A stretch of DNA of 64,000 nt. It comes from Flammula alnicola. Lineage: Eukaryota > Basidiomycota > Agaricomycetes > Agaricales > Strophariaceae. The stretch is taken from contig JADNRV010000157.1 of NCBI GenBank assembly GCA_015499995.1, forward strand, positions 56,373 through 120,372, written 5' to 3'. Shown piece by piece: positions 57,869 through 64,000 of the stretch; the stretch's first letter is position 1; every line of letters begins with the position of its first letter. Below the pieces are notes generated by a model. That model was not told the origin of the DNA. It searched no databases and saw only the letters and a list, made by a program, of their open reading frames with translations. The position numbers and the translations under genes are program-made.

Positions 57869-60339
57869 AGATGATCAAAGAAAACTGTAGGGCAGGAACT
57901 AGGATAAGGGAAGAGAAATATTCGTCGGAGAGAATGAGATAAACGGGGGGAGGATTACTCACTGTTTTAACGGGTAGCCGGCTCTTTGTATCACATTGCT
58001 ATACGGAGAACAGATGAAACGATTTGCGAGCCAAGGGACGCCGATCGCAATCTCCTGCTAAGATAATGCATATGAAGATAAATGACTGCTTGTTACGACC
58101 CGGTGCGCTGTAAGACTCATTTTCATCGTAAGAATTTATGTCCCGATGAGGAACTTAATGATCAATGGCTCAGTGATTCGGAGAGATACGTCGGCAGGTG
58201 ACGGCTCCTGGGAGAGACATGAGTCGCTTAGCGCAAAAGAAGGTCCTCATTGGTCCTCATGGCACTGCGCGCAATCCAATCATGCAATAAGTGATGACAA
58301 AAGGCATATAACGCTTTAAATGCCGGGATCAGGAGGTCAGCGGGAGTAATCATATACTTCCGCACGTATCACGTATCTAGAGCGAGATGCGAACCCTTGC
58401 TTTGCGTGGCTAACGCGTTTAAAATGGTGAACGCCACGCTCATAAGAGCCAATTTATTTCCACCATGGCTTCGGGGCAAACACGAGGTGCTAAAATTTCA
58501 AGTCCGAAACTAAATATTATGACGTGTCGTGTCGTGTCGTGCTCCCTTTGAACAACCTGCAGTTTCAGGGGGGAAATCAGCCTCGAGTTGCGGCGCTTTA
58601 TTGACTTTTCTCATAAACCCGTATGTCGAACGTTTCAGCTGTTCCCATATTTATTGGTGTCTGTGCCTCGAAAATAGAGGTGGAGGGTCGATATTAAGCG
58701 GCTGCTCATCCAGCTAGTTTCAGATATAGTAATAAACGTCAACGTTGGCGTCTGCTGTTTCAGAGAAACCGTTTCATACTGGGTAGCTGGATATTTACAT
58801 CTTAAGCGCCTCCTACTTCTAGTGTACATATTAAAAGATGATGAAGACGATGCCCCGATCGCATGATACTATAGATTTAATAAAATCCTACTCAACAATC
58901 CCAGTGGATGGGGACATTGAGAGTCGCCTAATGTGGCAGAAGACCCAAGGGGAACATTGACCTGCAAGTCAGGGTAAAACCAGGGTGCCGAGTTGGAAGG
59001 ACTTATCTCCGTAAGTGTCTATGTCACCGCAATCGTGAAACTGCCAAAACCAATATCCAGTCTGCCAATATGTATCTCCGTTGCTGTGACATTATTGTGT
59101 AAAGTCTTCTCCTGATGTAAAATGCGACCGCGTTGTCATTTCTTCGCAAACCGTGCTAGGGAGCGTGGTGGTTATATTTTACGCAACTTCTCAGTGGCTG
59201 GCGCTAAAGGCATGCCATTTATGGGCGCGTCTGCCCTGGCCGAAGACCGGCATTCAAATTTCAAAGCCCGAGGTCAACCACGTGCGTCGTGAAGGAGTCG
59301 TGTGCAATTTTGCCACCAAAGAATTTATTTGCTCGACATGCCATTGATGACCTTACATACATATCCTGACAATGACCGGCCGCGTCGATTATATTCTCCG
59401 AAAAGCATCCTGTACTTGGAGCCCACTGCTTCCTTCTTCTAAAACCTTTCATAGCCCCCAATTCAATACTTCTCGCGGGTGAGTTAAGATCAAAATTCCC
59501 AGGACGGCTCGCTTCGCTGATGTGTAGTCACAAAGAAGACATAAAGAGACGCTCTCCAGGCGCAGTGTTGCCGTAGCTTGAGTGGACAAGTAAGACGCAG
59601 GAAAGAGGTATCCTTACGCTGATCGGTCGCCCTAATAAATTGCCGTAGTAACTGGGTATGATTGATTTATTGTGTTTCTATCATTTCCGAGATTGAAAGT
59701 CCGAGCAGGGCGCCATCCAGAGCAAGACCTCTGGAACCTCCCGAGAGCCAAAACGTTTATGTCGAGACAAACGTCACACTCAGGGCTATCTCTTGCATAC
59801 ACTTGCCCGAAAATGAACACAAAAACTTTCCACATAATATTAAAATTTCTTTTCTTTTTTCGAGGATCGTTGTGCCCTATGCAGACCTCAGTTCCATCTT
59901 CGGCAGAGTATACCTGCTGCTGGTGTGGAGAATGCATGGCCAAGAAATCCATCCTCGGAGAAGGCACGATGTGGAAAACCTTATCACCTTCCGTGCATGG
60001 CCACAAATGTATCCATTGACGTGGAAAATCTACCGCCTCCAGGAGCAAGGAAGCGTACCGCCATGGTATTTATCAGTCATCCATCAGACATGCGTTCGCA
60101 CTAACCGTCTCCAGTAAAACGGTTTTGTTTTTAAGGTTTCACGTTACTTTGTCACTTTGTAAGCAACAGGAAAATAAACACTCGGGAAGTGCCTCATGCA
60201 GAAGGACAGATCGAGATTCTTTATTCCGTCTCAAAACAACTCATTGGGCCCATACTTCCGGCTGTTCGTACGTACATCTCCCTTAAATAAGCAAGCACCC
60301 CAAAACAAGTTAACCCTCCCGAAAATCACAGATGTGGAT
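57869..60339. other. Intergenic, no gene resolved
   Basis: About 2.4 kb without a supported gene. A TCGTG pentamer repeats about four times at 58522-58541. A leftward frame at 59632-60048 is open for 138 codons with a believable middle (VFHIVPSPRMDFLAM, YSAEDGTEVCIG) but has no ATG or domain support. Confidence 0.35.
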
Positions 60340-60634
60340 ATGGCGAACCCATTTTCACCCTACCCCCCATGATCCCGCTGCTGCATTTCGCCAACGCTTA
60401 CACCACGCTCGCCGCCTGTTCGTCCTTTCTGGAAATCCACAGTCCTCGGACGAAATTCGCTCGATTTATTCTCCTTGGACAAGCAAACCATGCACGTCTA
60501 GCCTTCCAAATCACACGTGTCGTGTCATTGCTTTTACTGCTTGATGGACATATGTTTCTCCAACTTTGCCACCGCCGGAAATCGAATCTCAAGAATACCT
60601 GCCACCTTACGGCTCCCGAGACCGTAGTCCGACG
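60340..60634 (+). pseudogene. Decayed 5' exon of an unknown gene
   Basis: ATG 60340 starts MANPFSPYPP, which meets TGA after a C6 run (60363-60368). One base added in the run would continue the frame as HDPAAAFRQRLHHARRLFVL…EIRSIYSPWTSKP. That frame then hits TGA at 60542-60544 and afterwards still reads like protein (YVSPTLPPPEIESQEYLPPY) up to a GTGAGA donor at 60635. Two lesions in otherwise coherent sequence suggest a dead gene. Downstream exon-like stretches with CxxC pairs (60661-60719 and 60775-60866) may be its remaining exons. Confidence 0.4.
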
Positions 60635-62246
60635 GTGAGATAAATGCGACACATATGGACCATGGAGCTGGGTGAAAAGAGGATCACATTGTTTAGAGAG
60701 GTGTCAGCTTTGCGACGTAAGTTCGAATGCCGTCTCTGTTTCCCCCTTCTAATTTCCATATTCTCAATCTAGACTCATGAACACGACATCGACATATGCA
60801 CGACAAAGCCTCGCGGCTGAAAGAGCCACCCGAACGATAACTTTATTTATGTGTAACGTGTGCAAGGTGAGCTGCCTTCTATTCACTCGAGTTCAACCCT
60901 TACGTGCCGAACTAGGTTACTGTACTCTGACCGCAGCACCTTTTGAAATAATCTCGTGTTCATGATCTTTTGCGTAACACATTCAGATTCCACGCCGCAG
61001 GAGCATTATTTCCCATGTCGTTGTCGTTTAGGAGTACGTTCTTCCTCGCTAATTCCATTGACAACTAGTGCTGATTGATAAATCTACCGCATTGCAGATC
61101 CCTCTAGCATCGTACCCGGTCGTCTACCGAGTCGGCAGGTCTCCATAGTTGTTGCAGCTTCAGAGTTCATTTAGGCGAGCTTTCTATCCGACGTCGCACT
61201 GTCTTCAGCCAGGAAATAGCGGAGACCGTATTCAGTCTGTTGTTTCCCTCGTTTCACCGCAGCTGCCTGATCATTGGCTCTTCTCTTTTCATGGAGCCTT
61301 GGTCTATCGAATCAATCTAGGTTAATGCAGCCTGGGTATGTTAGAATGCTTACTCTCTCTTCGTGCTTAATTGTGCTCTTACTGTTTTGCAGACTGACCC
61401 TTTTGTGCGTCGTAGGCGAGCCTACATATCGACTACCCAGAACGAAGTTCATTCTCCAAAAGCGCAGGTCGAACCATGGGACAGGATTTCCCAGTGACGT
61501 AGGCCTAATGTCTGTTGTACCGGAGTTTCGACGATAGTCGTACCCATACAACGAAGTGAGTGTTTCAGGGCGTTATTTGTTACAATTTCCTGGTCGCGTT
61601 TGCTTCTCCGTAGCTTTGGGTCTTTCCTCGTCAATCGGTAGTTTGGCATTAATCGACGTCTCGCGCCGGCATTTTTGGAGTCTCAGTCCGTTTCTTAGGG
61701 TTTGCGGTGACTACACCTGGCTGCAATGTGATCCGCGGGTTGTACTGTACCATTCGATGGTCTCTTTCCTGCATTAGGTGACTCTTCCTTCGGATATTTG
61801 AGTATGCGACGGACTGATTTCTACAAAGCCATGCATTTCCGTTCCTACCAGTGGAGTTTCCGCTCTTCGTCAACTTTTCGTAAGCGCGCTGCGAAACCGA
61901 TTCAGACCCAGTAACAAATACTAAGCTTGAGTACTTGAGTGGTGTACTTAATCTAACTAATGTTATTGCAATATTCGAGTGTTATTGCAATATTCGATTC
62001 CGACTACGGAAAATTTGGTGCTTGGTTTCCCATCTTTTTAGTTTTTCTTTTTCCTTTCTTCCACGATTCTCTAACATTTCTGAGGCTTTTCGAACATACC
62101 TCGGGCTCGGGGTGCACGGGCTCATTGTGTTAGTCATGTGACCGGGGATAGCCGAAGCATGTCAGTGTGTCTCGTGCTTCAACAAACTCTTCTCTTCCGT
62201 CCAAACATCCTTGCTTCCGCCCCTTTCTCCTCTCCCGTCCCTCGAC
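60635..62246. other. Possible exon remnants, then intergenic
   Basis: Exon-like pieces at about 60661-60719 (donor GTAAGT) and 60775-60866 (donor GTGAGC) contain RCQLCDTHEHDID- and FMCNVCK-like Cys pairs but do not join in one frame. The rest up to the PWWP gene has no supported gene. The last 200 bp are its pyrimidine-rich promoter/leader. Confidence 0.25.
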
Positions 62247-64000
62247 ATGAGCAAGAAAGCCACCAAAATCACCAAGGAAGTACGACAATATGAGACTGGG
62301 GATCCTGTTCTGGGAAAGGTTCGCGGATACCCACCGTGGCCGGCGTTGTAAGCATCACGTCGCGTAGATTTGCGGCGCCCAATCCTTCGTTTCAATGTTC
62401 GTCTTTTCTGACGGCTTATCGATTATTTTTTCATCTGGATATAGGTTGTTGATCCAGCTGATGCTCCACCTGCCGTGTTGAACCAGCAACCGCCAGGGAA
62501 GAAGGCTATTTGTTACTGTGTTCTTTTCTTCCCGATGGGTGATTAGTGAGTTAGCTCGCATGTCGTTCGAAGTGCATTCTCCAATCGATTATCTGCTTCG
62601 TAGTGCATGGCTGCCCGCGAAAGAAATGTCAAGTCTGAAAAGACACGAGATCGAGGCCTTCCTCGCCGACGATACGAAAAAGCGCAGTGGTGATCTGCGC
62701 GAAGGCTACAAAATTGCCCTCGACCCGCAACCGTGGATGACCAACCGTGCGGAGATTGCGCAGGCAGCCCAGGAAGCGGAAGAGAATGCCCAGGTCGACC
62801 AGCTGGAAAGCGAGCCTGACGGCGAGGAAGAGGGTGGGTCAACGAAGAAAGTAAAGGCCTTAACATCAAAGAAACGCAAACGCGAGTCGGAAATAGAGCC
62901 TGCAAAAGTTGCGAAGAAGACCCCGAAGGCAAAGAAAGGCTCTGCCGAACCGGCCAAGAGGAAGTCGAGTTCGACAGGACCCAAAACCAAGAAGAACGGC
63001 GCTAAATCAAAGACATTGGTCGAATCAGAGGATGAGGGTGAGCCTGCCGAGGCAGAGGATGAAGGCGAGGATGAAGGACTTAGTAAGAAGACTTCGCCGC
63101 CTCCAGCGAAGAAGGCCAAACGTGATAAGGACGATGACGGTGATGATTGTGCGTCAGTTTTCCTCGTATACAGGCTACGTGGCAGTCAGCGCTGGATGCG
63201 CGACCCTTCCGCCTTTATCTAGTTTCCTCTCCGGCCTTGCTCCACGCTGATTTTGCTCTTATTTCAGCGAAAGGCTCCGGAGACCCTCAATCCCTCAAGG
63301 TTCGAGATTGGAGACACAGACTCCAGAAAACTTTTCTCAGTAACAAGTCTTTGCCCAAATCAGAAGTACGTTATGTCAGACCTCTTTTTTGGTTCATGCT
63401 GAACGACTTTTCGTAGGCTATGGATGAGATCCATGAACTCTTCACAACCGTGGAGAAATATGACGAGATGTCAATTGAGCAACTCCAAGTAAGCACCATA
63501 CCTTTTCAGCTTTTTACATCTACATTTTCCTGCATTTTCAACCCCACATTCCGATTTTGCACCACTGTCTATCTTGAGAGACGATTACTAACATATCTCA
63601 TTTCTAGTTCTCGAAGATTGGAAAAGTAATGCGACATATAGCTGCCCTGCCCGAAGAGAAAATTCCACCGCGTGACGAAGAATTCAAATTCCGAGCACGC
63701 GCCAAGGGCCTTGTCGACAAATGGCATCAGATTTTGAACGCCAACAAGCCCGCTAACGGATCTCCTAGTGCCTCGGCTGCAGGGCAGACAAACGGAAAAT
63801 CGGAGAAAACGGCGGAGCAGAGCAAGGATGAGGATGAAGTGACGCAGGGGACGAAAACTCTTGATCTGAACGGAAAAGGTGCGTCTTTCTTGATGAGCCA
63901 TCCTTGCGCTGTTGCGGAATGCTAACTGCTGCCCGTTTTCTCCTTCTAGGGTCTGAGTCTCCTACTGTGCTGGCGGCTCCTGTCGCTGAAGGCGACGAAG
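62247..64000 (+). CDS. PWWP/IBD chromatin protein, 3' end outside window
   Basis: Exons 62247-62347, 62445-62545, 62604-63148, 63268-63365, 63417-63488, 63608-63878 and 63950 to beyond 64000. An N-terminal PWWP domain (GDPVLGKVRGYPPWPAL + VVDPADAPP + CVLFFPMGDYAWLPAKEM) binds DNA and methylated histone tails. It is followed by a long Lys/Glu-rich nuclear linker (SKKRKRESEIEPAKV…). An LEDGF-like integrase-binding/TFIIS-N-like helical domain comes next (DWRHRLQKTFLSNKSLPKSE, AMDEIHELFTTVEKYDEMSI, FSKIGKVMRHIAALPE). Role: chromatin-bound transcription or remodelling cofactor (relatives include yeast Ioc4). Exon 1 ends two bases into a codon while exon 2 starts in phase 0, so one base appears to be missing at the first splice site (GCGTTGTAAGC). 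Confidence 0.85.

Noticed and set aside
1..64000. CRISPR array, rRNA or tRNA genes
   Set aside because: No regularly spaced direct repeats with unique spacers and no rRNA/tRNA-like conserved sequence seen; organism is eukaryotic.

Overview
The window is a piece of a mushroom-forming basidiomycete (Agaricomycetes) genome. The evidence is many short introns of about 50-60 bp with GT-AG borders and CTRAY-like branch sites, protein families largely confined to these fungi (DUF6534, DUF6593, HNH_2 proteins, NACHT proteins with a short 'NGGxFxNVxxGD' leader, F-box proteins) and fungal DNA transposons (hAT, Tnp2/CACTA-like). Gene models were built by hand by splicing exons. For most multi-exon genes the exon lengths add up to a whole number of codons, and this was used as an internal check.

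Layout. 1-7.6 kb: the tail of a gene entering from the left, short-motif repeats, a 1.1-kb foldback element, and weakly supported coding fragments. 8.0-9.5 kb: a complete 11-exon DUF6534 membrane protein. 9.6-11.9 kb: unassigned ORFs. 11.9-29.3 kb: a transposon-dense island with a full-length hAT (908-codon open transposase), a 2.78-kb TIR element sitting inside a secreted alpha/beta-hydrolase gene, a 1.9-kb 131-bp-TIR element, a CACTA-like element with a truncated Tnp2, and a 0.66-kb palindromic MITE inside another ORF. 29.6-34.2 kb: two divergent NACHT (NLR-type) paralogues, one dead and one intact. 36.4-40.8 kb: a convergent cytochrome P450 / FAD-linked oxidase pair. 43.4-57.9 kb: a 7-TM protein, an HNH_2 protein, a decayed membrane protein, a 19-exon amino-acid permease, two uncharacterised ORFs, an F-box protein and a DUF6593 protein. 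60.3 kb: a decayed ORF. 62.2 kb to the right edge: a PWWP/IBD chromatin protein running off the window.

No operons or pathway-scale cluster can be shown. The P450 and the BBE-type oxidase are the only neighbours with an obvious potential for working on one substrate. The main biology is genome dynamics: coding sequences are caught at different stages of loss (fresh transposon insertions with perfect target duplications, single nonsense codons, homopolymer slips), next to an NLR-type gene that has stayed intact while its twin died. No tRNA, rRNA or CRISPR was found.
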